Origin: Bifidobacterium sp. 7101 | Lineage (GTDB): Bacteria > Actinomycetota > Actinomycetes > Actinomycetales > Bifidobacteriaceae | Direction: 5' to 3' | NCBI RefSeq assembly: GCF_000499285.1 | Contig: NZ_AWUN01000005.1 | Coordinates: forward strand, 113,091 to 177,090 | Length of the DNA stretch: 64,000 nt | Part shown: piece by piece, positions 26,631-36,026 of the stretch | Layout: each line of letters starts with the position of its first letter | Position numbering within the stretch: position 1 is the first letter of the stretch | Position numbers and translations under genes: made by a program | Notes under the pieces: model-generated | The model's database searches: none | Told to the model about the DNA's origin: nothing | What the model saw: the letters and a program-made list of their open reading frames with translations, nothing else

Positions 26631-27969
26631 GACATCTTAATATTATATCAACTAGTTGTTGACTTATCTGTCTTTCTGAATTTATATATAACCAGCTTGT
26701 GACTTTTATAGAATTTTGCAAAATAAATAGAAGGAAAGAAAAATATATCTATACCACAGCAACAAAATTAGGAAATAACAATATTCAGGTACAGAGGAAA
26801 TAGCGCTGCAATAATAGGCACCTGCAATATTTAATGTAGAGCTTGTATAAATCTAATCATTATAAGCCAATTTGGAACTCTCATAGGTCATAGGAGGATG
26901 TTAGGTGCTTTTGAGCACTAGCTTTCTTTCCTTATATGGGATTTTATCCTACAGAGACGTTCAAAAAAGACCAAGAATTAGATGATGCAATATTTCTATT
27001 TCTTATTGATTATTATAAATTTTACTCGCTCTGGTCAGTTTCGTCTCTACCCAGATGATGCCTTTTCTTCGTTTTTCTCGAAATCATATACTGCCTTAAA
27101 CTAGGTTCACTTTATAAAAGCAAGGACAACGGTTACCAAGCAATCATTCCGTATCGGAGTAGTTATACTTCTTGTATAACTACGCGGCATAACTATGAAT
27201 AGTGGCTATCGTAAAGTCTACATTGCAATTCTTTGTTGCTGTACATGGAAATATCACTGTGAACAAGTAAATATTGCAATAAGATTTCTGTATGCTTATA
27301 AAGCATTTGAGCAGATCGAATCAATAATTTACACAGATCGAAAAACTAAATATGTCTTGAATAATCCAATGATAATTTAGTGCTTATAAAGGTCCTGATA
27401 CCTAGACTCTTTGAACAATAGAACTCAGCAATAATGTCAGGCTGGATGGATTTGAAATCATGACCCATTATTAAGAGAAAGACTAGTAAAGACTAGTATG
27501 CATATATAAACTGCTCTTCGTCGCTAATATCTATTGCCATGCTGCAAGTGCTAACAAGTTTCCACTACTAACTGATATGAGCTAAAACCAGTACGTTAGT
27601 GTATCGATTTGCCCGAAATGTACCAGATCGGATTCTGTGTGGTGTTTGGATCATAATAGATGAAAATCTGTATTTTTCAATAATTCTTAGTATGGATATG
27701 TCCAAATACCTAGAGTCGGAATTATATAAAGGATTAAGAATCAGACGTCTACAGACGAAATTTTTCTCTCTATGTCTGTGGACGATCAGAAAATGAGGTT
27801 CAATGAACAAGTCAGTCATATTATATTATCAACATAATAATTAAGTCCTGCACTCTGAGAGAGTAACTTTCGGCTATAGCAATCATTGAAAATTGTAATG
27901 GGTCGAATTCGGCGAGCTCTGACGATCTGTATCAGTTCGACCATCCCGCCGCCTGCTCGTCTCCGAACA
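26631..27969. other. AT-rich stretch without a recognisable gene
   Basis: About 1.3 kb with only short chance frames; the 61- and 83-codon frames near 27.2 and 27.7 kb show no domain or ribosome-binding site. I see nothing supportable in it. Confidence 0.4.
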
Positions 27970-29023
27970 CTACACGCCCCAAAAAAATTTGCCTCTTAAA
28001 ACTGGTGATATCTTGTAAGAGAAGATTTGCAACTTCATTGCCAGATGGGCAGCTTCTGCCAATTGTTCGGAAAGCCAATCAGTTTGAGAGGAAAGCTGGG
28101 ATAGCATTTCATAAGGATTAAGAGGTTCCTGAGCCAACGAGTGACGCCCAGCTGCTTCAGCAGGAGGAGTTCCATGGCCAGGAATCCCGCACGGCCCTTT
28201 GACTTAGATTGGCAGAAAGGCTCCCATTTGTTGTCTTACCAATCATTATCTTCAGGTTCCAGCACGGGTTTGGTAGGTGTCATCTTTGAGTCCATGTAGT
28301 TCCATAATGTCCATGGTGGACGGTCTTGTTATGAGCCACACGCAAATTCCCGAGCCAGCCACGTAGCAGTGTCTCAATGCTGACCCTGGACTTATTGGAC
28401 ATGATTCCCAGATACAGGGCCAATCTGCTTTTGATGGCAGGGTTGGCACCTTTGTAGATGATCTTCTTAATCTACTGTAGGGCAGGCATACACTAGCATC
28501 CAGATGGGTGGTAGTGAATCGCAGTAGGTGCTCTGGAAATGCTTGAGCTGTGGCAGCGAAGATCGGAAGATCACTTATAATCCTTGGCGATGCCACACTC
28601 GCACTCTTATACTCTTCGGTACTGAATCCAGGCAGACCGACAGGTTCAAGGCAGCCGAACAGGCCAGTTGCTGTGGCAAGTTCAGCAGCCAGGAGCTTTT
28701 GATAAAGACCTCAATGCTGATGATGCCATCAAAGATGATGTTGCGCCAGCTCCTGGTTGAACACGTACCATTCCCATATGGGATACTCTGCGGTGCTGGG
28801 GAGAAAAGGCAGCTTATGTATTACTGCTACCTGCCATAGGAGTAAGAAAAGGATAACAGTAGCCCTTGAGACGATAATAGCCTACCAACTCCAAACAATC
28901 CATGAGGTCCTACACTCTGATGCCTGTCAACCCGCTGTCCAAAAGCAGCTTAGCCACGTCTACAGATTCGTGGTAAGGATGGCTAGAGTAAAAGGGCAGC
29001 TTGGTTGCGATTGCGGTTTTCAT
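27970..29023 (-). pseudogene. Abi_2-family abortive-infection protein, degraded
   Basis: Read on the minus strand with several frame changes. The N-terminus gives SVDVAKLLLDSGLTGIRV and then CLELVGYYRLKGYCYPFL, the diagnostic start of Abi_2 (AbiD/AbiF) proteins. The middle gives FAATAQAFPEHLLRFTTTH. The C-terminal part gives NPAIKSRLALYLGIMSNKS and LLRGWLGNLRVAHNKTVHHG, matching the RN-x-(C/A)-HH-x-RLWN motif region. The remainder (SSQTDWLSEQLAEAAHL) runs to a stop at 27970. Abi_2 proteins abort phage infection, and the conserved R-x6-H region is HEPN-like. Stops and frameshifts show it is dead. Confidence 0.75.
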
Positions 29024-29671
29024 TTGCTCTCTAGGTAAAAAGATACCGCCATAGTATGCGGTTCTACCCCGAAAAGCAGTAGAGACAGTGCTGGCTTCTA
29101 ACACAACTAACTGCGCACCGTGCGAGCGCCAAACGCAAAACTCCAAAACTCAATTGTGGCTTAGGGCTAAGGCTGAGCGTAGACGACGCTAAATGAGATA
29201 GCGCTTGGGTCAAAACCAGTGCGGTGGATCCGATTGTGACACTCTGCCATGCTCCCACAGTGGCCCTAGTACACTCCTGGTGGTCCCGGTCAGAACGGTA
29301 GGAAACCGGCGACATCAGCTCTGACCGTCCACCAGCCCGACCCGCTTTCGAATCCGCGAGGACCCAGCGACGAGAATCAAAATCCTGCCGACATCTCAGA
29401 CCTATCCGCCACAGGCAACCGGAAATCAGCATCCGGAGGCAGATCCATGCAAAAGAGGAGATTCTAGGTTAAAGTTGTGTGAAGAAAGCTATTCGGGGGG
29501 ACTGCCCCATGTGCCAAGATAGTCCAAGAGAAAGAGGACTTCGACTTGTGTCTGTGATAAGACAGTTGCCCAGGCGGTCGGTATAGACCGTCGAAATTGG
29601 TGAGCTTCGTTTCTAGTCTGCCACCCTACTGTAGCGGCCAAAGCATGAACTTCACAGTTATTTGTGGCGAC
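29024..29671. other. Degraded non-coding stretch
   Basis: No gene recognised between the Abi_2 and ABC-F remnants; GC is moderate, so it may be eroded coding DNA. Confidence 0.35.
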
Positions 29672-29689
29672 TGTCCCCCGCAGGGGAGT
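29672..29689. promoter_or_regulatory. Second TGTCCCC palindrome
   Basis: TGTCCCCCGCAGGGGAGT, preceded by GCGAC, resembles the site at 15632-15649. It lies 170-185 bases upstream of the ABC-F remnant at 29856. Confidence 0.45.
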
Positions 29690-29855
29690 CATCAGGACAA
29701 AACTACCGTCATTCACATTCGCACTATCACCGTGATTATTGCAACATAAGATTGACGACCCGAAGTTGCGCGATGACAGTCTAACCAACCGACCGGTCAC
29801 AACCAACGATTCCCATGATGATGAATCAGACCGTATCACCATCAGAGGGAAACCC

Positions 29856-30400
29856 ATGCCGAACCCTAGTATCATCACCATTACCGACCTCGGCTTCGCC
29901 TATCCAAGCGGCTCATCCGCCATTTTCGAGCTTCTGTCAGCGACCCTTGACCGGGGCTGGACCGCCATACTCGGCGACAACAGTTGCGGCAAAACCACCC
30001 TGGCTCTGCTCTTGTGCCGATACCTATCGCCGACCCAGGGACGAATCAGTCCCCGAAACTCAGCATCTTGATCTGCGAATACTGTTCCCAGTCTATCGCC
30101 GAGCAACCGCGCAACCTGGACGATTTCACCAACGATTGGTCACGGCGACCCGTTGCCATCAGACGGACCTTGGGCATAGCAGACGGTTGGACCTATCAGT
30201 ATCCGACCCTCTCCGGCGGCGAAGGCGAAGCGTCTACAACTCGTCTGTTCCCTCAGCCGAGAACCTGACCCACTGATTCTGGATGAACCGACCGATCATC
30301 TTGACCTACATTCCCAGTCAGCCCAGGCCGAGGTGCCGGCACCCTACTAGGAAGCCCTAGTGGTCGTCTCTCACGATGAAGGCCTCCTGGACGTTGTAAG
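29856..30400 (+). pseudogene. ABC-F-type ATPase, degraded
   Basis: Starts MPNPSIITITDLGFAYPSG with Walker A GDNSCGKTTL. A stop follows at about 30070, and another frame continues FTNDWSRRPVAIRRTLGI and the signature YPTLSGGEGE. A third frame gives AKRLQLVCSLSREPDPLI, then LDEPTDHLDLHSQ (Walker B) and ALVVVSHDEGLLD (H-loop). The LSREPDPLILDEPT-HLD pattern is that of ABC-F proteins, which act on the ribosome and can give antibiotic resistance. Only one nucleotide-binding domain is present and it has at least three lesions. Confidence 0.78.
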
Positions 30401-30631
30401 TTCGATTTGCAGGGAGATCGAAAGATCACGGGACATCTGACAGCCCGATATTGGTGTGCGGGATAGGATACACGAATTAATGAAATACCGATTGCCAGGT
30501 GTCTGTAATATAAAAACGACGCTCCAATCCGCCACAGCGCAGTATGGCTAAAAGAGAGAAGAAATGGGAAGCACCAGCGGCATGTCAAATGTGTGCACAA
30601 TTCGGAGAATATAAGAATTAGAAGGCGCAGA

Positions 30632-30689
30632 ACCTTGGAATCGTTACTACTCTAGTCGGAACGGCAGGATTTGAACCCGCGATTCCTTG
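30632..30689. repeat. Distal attachment-site copy of the tRNA-Pro element
   Basis: This segment matches 34178-34234 (tRNA-Pro 3' part plus about 20 bases downstream) over about 58 aligned bases with roughly nine differences by eye. Shared blocks are ACCTTGGAATCGTT and GGATTTGAACCCGCGA. It is in the same orientation, 3.5 kb away, and no 5' half of a tRNA is present. This is what integration into a tRNA 3' end leaves behind. Most differences are G-to-A or C-to-T changes in this copy, as expected for a decaying, non-functional duplicate. Confidence 0.82.
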
Positions 30690-31165
30690 TAAAATAAGCT
30701 GCTGTTCTGGTGCATGCGAGCTGCATGTTAATACTGATAATAACCGAAGATTTAGTGCGAATTATAGCATGTTTCAGTTATTGACTGATACCAACTTATG
30801 AAGGCATCATTAGCGATGTGCCCAATATGTGTCCGATTTTATTTCACTCCCGCATAAGGCAGTAAGTCAATTGGTACTCAACAGGGTAACGACAAGTAGG
30901 TTTAAGGTTACGACCAACAGTATAAGAAGATTTGAGAATAATAGTGAGCATAAAATAGCGACTAAGCATCAAGTCTTCTCTGATTTCAAGATAGGAACCT
31001 GTCGCCAGGTGATCAAAGGATGCAGAAAAACATCAAAATGTCGCAGATACTATGGTCCGTGTGAGCCCAAGAGATGTCGCAACCTGTTTCAGTAATAGTA
31101 CTCAGTGCGTTGTCACTAAGATCTTCGGAGAAGCGGGGGAGTATTAAGTATATTTAACTGGATAA
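30690..31165. other. AT-rich stretch inside the integrative element
   Basis: No gene supported. An open frame from a GTG at 30829 to 31095 ends in a basic tail with five cysteines, but it has no ribosome-binding site or family resemblance. Confidence 0.35.
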
Positions 31166-31218
31166 ACAAGCAGGGTTTATCCCTAAACAAATGATGTTTA
31201 CGAATAAACCCTGCTTGT
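31166..31218 (-). terminator. Long hairpin after the cargo genes
   Basis: A perfect 15-bp stem, ACAAGCAGGGTTTAT (31166-31180) and its complement (31204-31218), with an inner TAAAC/GTTTA stem in the loop. It lies 22 bases beyond the stop of the 78-residue gene, so it probably terminates the cargo operon. Confidence 0.65.
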
Positions 31219-31240
31219 CAGTAGCTCTTCTCCTTTTTAC

Positions 31241-31477
31241 TTATTGCATCTTCCTGTTCAGCCAAGGTCCTATAAACACGATAAAGCAGTATGTCAAAGT
31301 TCCACAAACTAAGCCAATTATCGTATATGGGCTTGTCAAAACTACCTTCCATGGCCGCCCTACAACCTCTGCAGTCACCACTGTTAGCAATACGCAAATC
31401 ACTATATAAAGCGGAATGGAAAGAATCTTTTTTAGCATATCAGGAGACGTCTCTCTTCTCAGCAAACATTGTGCCAA
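31241..31477 (-). CDS. Small two-TM membrane protein, partner of the secreted protein
   Basis: A 78-residue protein (or 65 if the ATG at 31438 is used) with two TM helices, about residues 20-37 (IPLYIVICVLLTVVTAEV) and 50-70 (TIIGLVCGTLTYCFIVFIG), and a basic tail (NRKMQ). The 78-residue start overlaps the end of the upstream secreted-protein gene by 19 bases, which implies coupling. A decayed relative lies at 24.5 kb, so the protein belongs to a repeated accessory family. Tiny two-TM proteins next to secreted peptide genes are often immunity proteins; that role is inferred here from context only. Confidence 0.7.
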   Translation of the reverse strand: MAQCLLRRETSPDMLKKILSIPLYIVICVLLTVVTAEVVGRPWKVVLTSPYTIIGLVCGTLTYCFIVFIGPWLNRKMQ

Positions 31478-32043
31478 GGAATGTACTCAGCGGCAATTGA
31501 TTGGCCAATTGTGCAAACGGCACCTGCAGCAACATTCGCAAGACCGAGTGGCATGCAAACACCGATGCCCCATCCTATGTTTGCTGCAATTGACCCTAAT
31601 TTGCTCTTTGCGCATCGTGGCATCAGGCCCAGCTTGGGAACGATAACTAGTTGACGTGTATCAGCATTCCATTCAAGTGTTGCCTGACGCCCACTCGGAA
31701 GCTTGGGAGAATCAATGTGGAAAATCAGATTACCCTGACTATCCTTCCATTCAAACACGTTCCCTTGCTGAGTGACAGCCATTACATCGCCAGAGGCAAA
31801 ATCGATAGTGAATGTCGGATACATATTTTCATGTTCTGGCCGGATTTCACGGATAATATTATCTGTCCCTTTGACCTGGGTATCGGATCCTAGCACTGAT
31901 TTTTTAACGATTGCGGACTCTGAATCGGATACTTGTGTTTCCGCTGCATTCGCGGTAGAGGGTGTTAGAACTAGGATGCCAATAAATGTCATCAGTGATA
32001 CTGATATAGCTGCTAGCTTCTTAGATAATCTTTGTACTTGCAT
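31459..32043 (-). CDS. Secreted protein with four-cysteine hydrophobic C-terminus; candidate bacteriocin-like
   Basis: A 194-residue protein with a Sec signal peptide (basic start, core VSLMTFIGILVLTP, cleavage after ANA at about residue 33). The middle (about 60-130) is a soluble beta-rich domain (FTIDFASGDVMAVTQQGNVF and WKDSQGNLIFHID). The last 60 residues are Gly/Ala-rich and hydrophobic with four cysteines: PRCAKSKLG, GVCMPLG, GAVCTIGQS and the final NVC. This layout recalls secreted peptides that carry a Cys-rich hydrophobic active part at the C-terminus; AGxVCTIG also occurs in halocin C8. I do not recognise the family with certainty. It is intact cargo of the tRNA-Pro element, upstream of the two-TM gene. 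Confidence 0.72.
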   Translation of the reverse strand: MQVQRLSKKLAAISVSLMTFIGILVLTPSTANAAETQVSDSESAIVKKSVLGSDTQVKGTDNIIREIRPEHENMYPTFTIDFASGDVMAVTQQGNVFEWKDSQGNLIFHIDSPKLPSGRQATLEWNADTRQLVIVPKLGLMPRCAKSKLGSIAANIGWGIGVCMPLGLANVAAGAVCTIGQSIAAEYIPWHNVC

Positions 32044-32585
32044 TTTTAGTCATCTTCTTTGATTAATAAATATAGCAACACAACGATGTGTTGGAACCAG
32101 TTCTATTAGGTGCTGGTTACGTTCTATTCTACAAAGAAAGGGAAAAATGTCAAAGTTTTGGGTGATTAGTATTAGGTATATTTATTAGTTATCGTATCAT
32201 TAATCAAGTATTAGTAAATAAGGTTGGAATTGGTTTCATATTGTTGTGAGACTCGTCGCTTTGCCATCTTCAAATATTAATGTGAAGTAGAGCATAGTCA
32301 GCTTAACGCCCGACGAATAATACATTAAAACCATTAACATTATCAAACACTGCGACTTCGCCTACGAATAGACGTAAAACGTCAGGGAAGCGCGCATTAT
32401 TGCATAGTCATTGCAAAAATCAGAGGTATCAACAAATTCACAGAAGACCGTCCTTCGACTCACTTTTGAGAAGAAGTACCTTCTTGTGATTTTGAAGATA
32501 CATGAGTCTGATTGCTTTCCAGTATGGTCGCAGCTATGAGCAAACTTCCATTGTCAAATTCTGATGTCCTGGCCGAGAACTTCGA
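32044..32585. other. AT-rich upstream region of the secreted-protein gene
   Basis: About 540 bases, very AT-rich, with no gene recognised. It separates the dead integrase from the cargo and should hold the cargo promoter. Confidence 0.4.
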
Positions 32586-33727
32586 TCAAAGATCAGCGTA
32601 AGTGTCCAGAATCTCAGTGACAGAGGCGTGGTCCAGGACTGCCTGCAGGGTCTCTATGTCCGCACCGGCCCTGATCGCTGGAAGGCGGAGGTGTGGCGCA
32701 AAGAACGAATGACCAATTCTTAAATATTCTGCATGCCGGCGTCACGCAGGGCAGACGCCCATATACAGTTCCACCAGTTGATGATGGTCTGCCTATCACC
32801 TCGCGGCCCAAACAACCGATAATTCTTAGTGTCCGGGTCCTCCAGCAAAGTCTTGACCATGGGCAACAGCTGGCTGGGTATGGGAATGAACCTGGTTCGG
32901 TTCCCTTTCGGAACGGTTTCGGCCAAGTGTAAGTTGGCATTAACCGACTGGGTACGAAGGACGTTGAGCTGATTTCGGCTCAGATCCACGTCTCCGCATC
33001 TTAAGACCAAGGCTTCGCCGATACGCGGCACCATGTATTCAAGCAGGTAGACGACCGCGGCATTTGCCGAGTCCATCTGCAGGCAATGGACTTAAGCTTC
33101 TGTGGGGTCACATATATCCGCCATTGAAACGCCCTGCCGTGGGGCACTTTGGCCTTCGCCACCGGATTTATTCAATCCAACGGTTCTCAACCGCTACATC
33201 CAGAAAATACCCCAGAGCGATCTTACCCGCTGAGCGAATCGATGATGCAGACAGTGGGGAGACGGAACCTCGTTCACTTCCCAATAAGGCACAGTCCCTT
33301 CGGCGATGCAGACGCACCAGTACTGGATCTGCACAGCGGTAATATCATTCAAGACCGCATTTCCCAATCGGGCAATGACCTAGACGCGTAGCTCGCGCAT
33401 GTAGCGTCCCCCGGACGAACTCTTAATCGTAGCGAGATCCTGTCCGCCATAAGTCCGCAGCCTGCCTCAAGGGTTGGCGTGAGTCCCTGGAATCGATCTA
33501 CCAGTTTGACCGTATCCGGTCCTCAATCTCGGCCATGAAACCCTCAGCTTCGCCGTTGTAGCGGGACAGTATTCTTCGGGTGGTGCCATCAGTCCTCCAT
33601 CGCACCTCCCAACGAGACCCTTTTTGAAATCCTTGAATCTGTATTGCACAGGGACGTTGGCGTTCTGAGGGTCATCCGTGTATTTGGCAGGGAGTGCTAT
33701 ATATCGACGGCTCCTACTTGCAGACAT
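32586..33727 (-). pseudogene. Tyrosine recombinase (integrase), frameshifted
   Basis: The catalytic part is spread over two frames. One (33076 to 32720 and on) has PRIGEALVLRCGDVDLS with the first catalytic Arg, then ELVIRSLRHTSA, where the expected first His of HxLRHT is Arg. The second (to 32586) has IRAGADIETLQAVLDHASVT and EILDTYADL with the catalytic His and Tyr. Further toward the N-terminus the frame is broken repeatedly; a start near 33727 (MSASRSRRYIALPAKYTDD) resembles the basic arm of phage integrases. It lies next to tRNA-Pro, as expected for the integrase of an element inserted there. Confidence 0.82.
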
Positions 33728-33882
33728 GGCCTTGCCCAGTCGTAACCTGGGCGGCCTTCGATCACCTATCGTTTATCCGTGCTTTTGCCATGACAACCTC
33801 TATGCGTCAGATACCAGCTCATTCCCATCAGCGATAACCAGCATGAACCTGAGTCGCTCTTCGCTGACGAGTAAGAACAGGT

Positions 33883-34131
33883 ATGAGTCAAGCAATGAGC
33901 GAAAACCCGGCTACGACTCCGACGAGACTGCTAACGCCTGCAGAGGCGGTAGAAATCCTAGGTGATGTAAGCATCCTCAACGCATGGGGAGCGTGGAAAA
34001 TCGAACTCCTATACGTGCATATAAGACGAACGGTAAGATGCCGGCCTGAGGATGTGGCGGCCCAAATATTCCGTAACACCATGCTGCCGAATAAGCTGAA
34101 GATCTTCCGAATCGGAAGGCGACGTACCTGA
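33883..34131 (+). CDS. Excisionase-like HTH protein of the element
   Basis: An 82-residue protein divergent from the integrase and 65 bases from the tRNA. LLTPAEAVEILGDVS and YVHIRRTVRCRPEDVAAQI match the helix-turn-helix and wing of excisionase-type (helix-turn-helix 17) proteins, whose usual form is LLTPAEVAEILGVS and RIGRxVRYRPEDVAAW. The region between is diverged, and the ribosome-binding site is weak, so it may be decaying. It would have directed excision by the integrase. Confidence 0.65.
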   Translation: MSQAMSENPATTPTRLLTPAEAVEILGDVSILNAWGAWKIELLYVHIRRTVRCRPEDVAAQIFRNTMLPNKLKIFRIGRRRT

Positions 34132-34160
34132 TATATGCCCGATTCGGGGCAAACAAAATA

Positions 34161-34185
34161 ATTCCAAGGCCTAAGACCTTGGAAT
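34161..34185 (-). terminator. Terminator after tRNA-Pro
   Basis: ATTCCAAGG / CCTTGGAAT, a perfect 9-bp stem with a 7-base loop, followed on the minus strand by TATTTTGTTT. One arm and the following bases belong to the repeated attachment site. Confidence 0.75.
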
Positions 34186-34195
34186 CGTTGCTATT

Positions 34196-34272
<77 letters not shown>

Positions 34273-34451
34273 ACGGTGCATCAGCACCGAGTAGAGATAG
34301 TAGCACAGCGTCACCTGGCCGACAACGGTCCGGCGAGTCCCGGCAAACGAGTCCAGACAGACCGAGCCCCATGATCGACTTGCTATCATTATTCTGAACG
34401 GTCGGCGCAACCCGCGTCGGCCGCAAGTCGTCCCAGCCCGGAAGGGGTTCC

Positions 34452-35882
34452 ATGAGCACAGACGTTTTCGACCTTTCGGCCGCGAAGATGCGAGACAAGG
34501 GCATGAGCGAAGTCTCCATCAACCAGTTCAGGCATCTTTACGAAACTTGGAAAAGGGGAGATGCCAAGGCCTGCGTGCGCGAGAAGGACGTCACCCCGCT
34601 CAAGGATGTGCCCCGCACCAAAGACATCCACGACTCCATGGACATGGACATGGCCTTGGACGCATTCTCCCGCACTGCCTTCATCAAGCTCAACGGTGGG
34701 CTGGGCACCTCCATGGGCCTGGAAAAGGCCAAGTCCCTGCTGCCTATCCGTCGCCACAAGGCTCGTCGGATGCGCTTCCTGGACATCATCATGGGTCAGG
34801 TGCTGACTGCCCGCAAGCGCCTGGGAGTACCCCTGCCACTGATCTTCATGAATTCCTTCCGCACCTCACGAGACACCATGCGCGTGGTCAAGCAAGACCG
34901 CCGCTTCGTCCAGACCGACGTGCCCATGGAGATTATTCAGCACATCGAACCCAAGATCGATGCCGATACTGGCCGTCCTGTTGACTTCCCGGCCAAGCCC
35001 GATCTGGAATGGTGCCCTCCCGGCCACGGCGACATCTTCTCGACCATCTGGGAGACCGGCCTGCTGGACACACTCAAGAAGCAGGGAATCGACTACCTGT
35101 TCATCTCCAACTCCGACAACCTGGGCGCCAGACCTTCAAGGACCCTGGCCGGCTATTTCGCGCAGTCCGGAGCGCCCTTCATGATCGAGGTGGCCAAGCG
35201 GACCGATGCTGACCGTAAAGGGGGCCACATCGTCATTGACAAGACCAGCGGACGCCTCATTCTACGGGAGATGTCCCAGGTGGATCCGCACGACCGCAGC
35301 TCGGCCATGTCCATCCGCAAACATCCCTACTTCAACACCAACAGCATCTGGGTCAGGGTGGATACCCTGCGCGACAAGTTGGCCGAATACAACGGTGTGC
35401 TGCCCCTGCCCATCATCGAGAACCGGAAGACCGTCGACCCCACCGATCCTTCCACCCGCCCCGTGGTGCAACTGGAGACCGCCATGGGCTCTGCCGCCAC
35501 GCTCTTCGAAGGTGCCATCTGTGTACAGGTGGACCGTATGCGCTTCCTGCCGGTCAAGACCACCGATGATCTGTTCATCATGCGCTCTGACCGCTTCCAT
35601 CTGACCGACTCCTATGAGATGGAGGACGGCAATTATGATTTCCCCAACGTCCAGCTGGATGAGCGCTACTACAAGTACATCGCCGATTTCGACGAGCGCT
35701 TCCCCTACGGGGTTCCCAGCCTGGCGGCTGCCAACTCGGTCACCATCGAGGGGGACTGGACTTTCGGCAGGGATGTGACCTTGTATGCGGATGCCCATCT
35801 AAGCGATCAGGGGCGCTCCTCATACGTACCCAATGGTCAGTATGTGGGACCCCAAGGAATCGAACCGGACGAGTGGGTCTAA
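34452..35882 (+). CDS. ugpA: UTP-glucose-1-phosphate uridylyltransferase, eukaryote-type
   Basis: A 476-residue UGPase of the eukaryotic (UDPGP, Pfam01704-like) type, not the short bacterial GalU type. LNGGLGTSMGLEKAKSLLPI (about 79-98) is the nucleotide-binding loop; NSFRTSRDT, WCPPGHGD and the FISNSDNLGA segment hold the sugar and metal-site residues. It makes UDP-glucose from UTP and glucose-1-phosphate. In bifidobacteria this enzyme feeds the Leloir and lacto-N-biose routes. GGAAGGGG precedes the ATG. It stands alone between the tRNA-Pro and the PafBC gene. The symbol follows bifidobacterial usage. Confidence 0.92.
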   Translation: MSTDVFDLSAAKMRDKGMSEVSINQFRHLYETWKRGDAKACVREKDVTPLKDVPRTKDIHDSMDMDMALDAFSRTAFIKLNGGLGTSMGLEKAKSLLPIRRHKARRMRFLDIIMGQVLTARKRLGVPLPLIFMNSFRTSRDTMRVVKQDRRFVQTDVPMEIIQHIEPKIDADTGRPVDFPAKPDLEWCPPGHGDIFSTIWETGLLDTLKKQGIDYLFISNSDNLGARPSRTLAGYFAQSGAPFMIEVAKRTDADRKGGHIVIDKTSGRLILREMSQVDPHDRSSAMSIRKHPYFNTNSIWVRVDTLRDKLAEYNGVLPLPIIENRKTVDPTDPSTRPVVQLETAMGSAATLFEGAICVQVDRMRFLPVKTTDDLFIMRSDRFHLTDSYEMEDGNYDFPNVQLDERYYKYIADFDERFPYGVPSLAAANSVTIEGDWTFGRDVTLYADAHLSDQGRSSYVPNGQYVGPQGIEPDEWV

Positions 35883-36026
35883 GGCCGGGCGCATCAGGGT
35901 TCAGCCTGTCAAGAAAAGGGACCATATTTGGGTGTTTGGCTCCCAAGGTTCTGAAAATCAATCTATGATATATAGACGTGCGTTAGGCGCACTGATATAC
36001 AAAATTTTAACGATACGCGAGGACTG

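Noticed and set aside
27195..27380. 61-codon frame in the AT-rich stretch
   Set aside because: No ribosome-binding site, no domain, composition like the surrounding non-coding DNA.
30632..30692. Second tRNA-Pro gene
   Set aside because: Only the 3' half is similar; the D arm, anticodon arm and 5' acceptor strand are absent, so it is an attachment-site copy.
23400..31000. CRISPR array or insertion-sequence transposase in the degraded region
   Set aside because: I saw no regularly spaced repeats, no DDE transposase motifs and no terminal inverted repeats with target duplications.
30829..31095. An 88-codon frame with a basic tail and five cysteines, considered as a defensin-like peptide
   Set aside because: It starts with GTG without a ribosome-binding site, has no signal peptide and lies in degraded AT-rich DNA.
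32614..32940. 108-codon minus-strand frame as a separate protein
   Set aside because: Its last part is out of frame with the recognisable integrase motifs; it is one frame of the frameshifted integrase.
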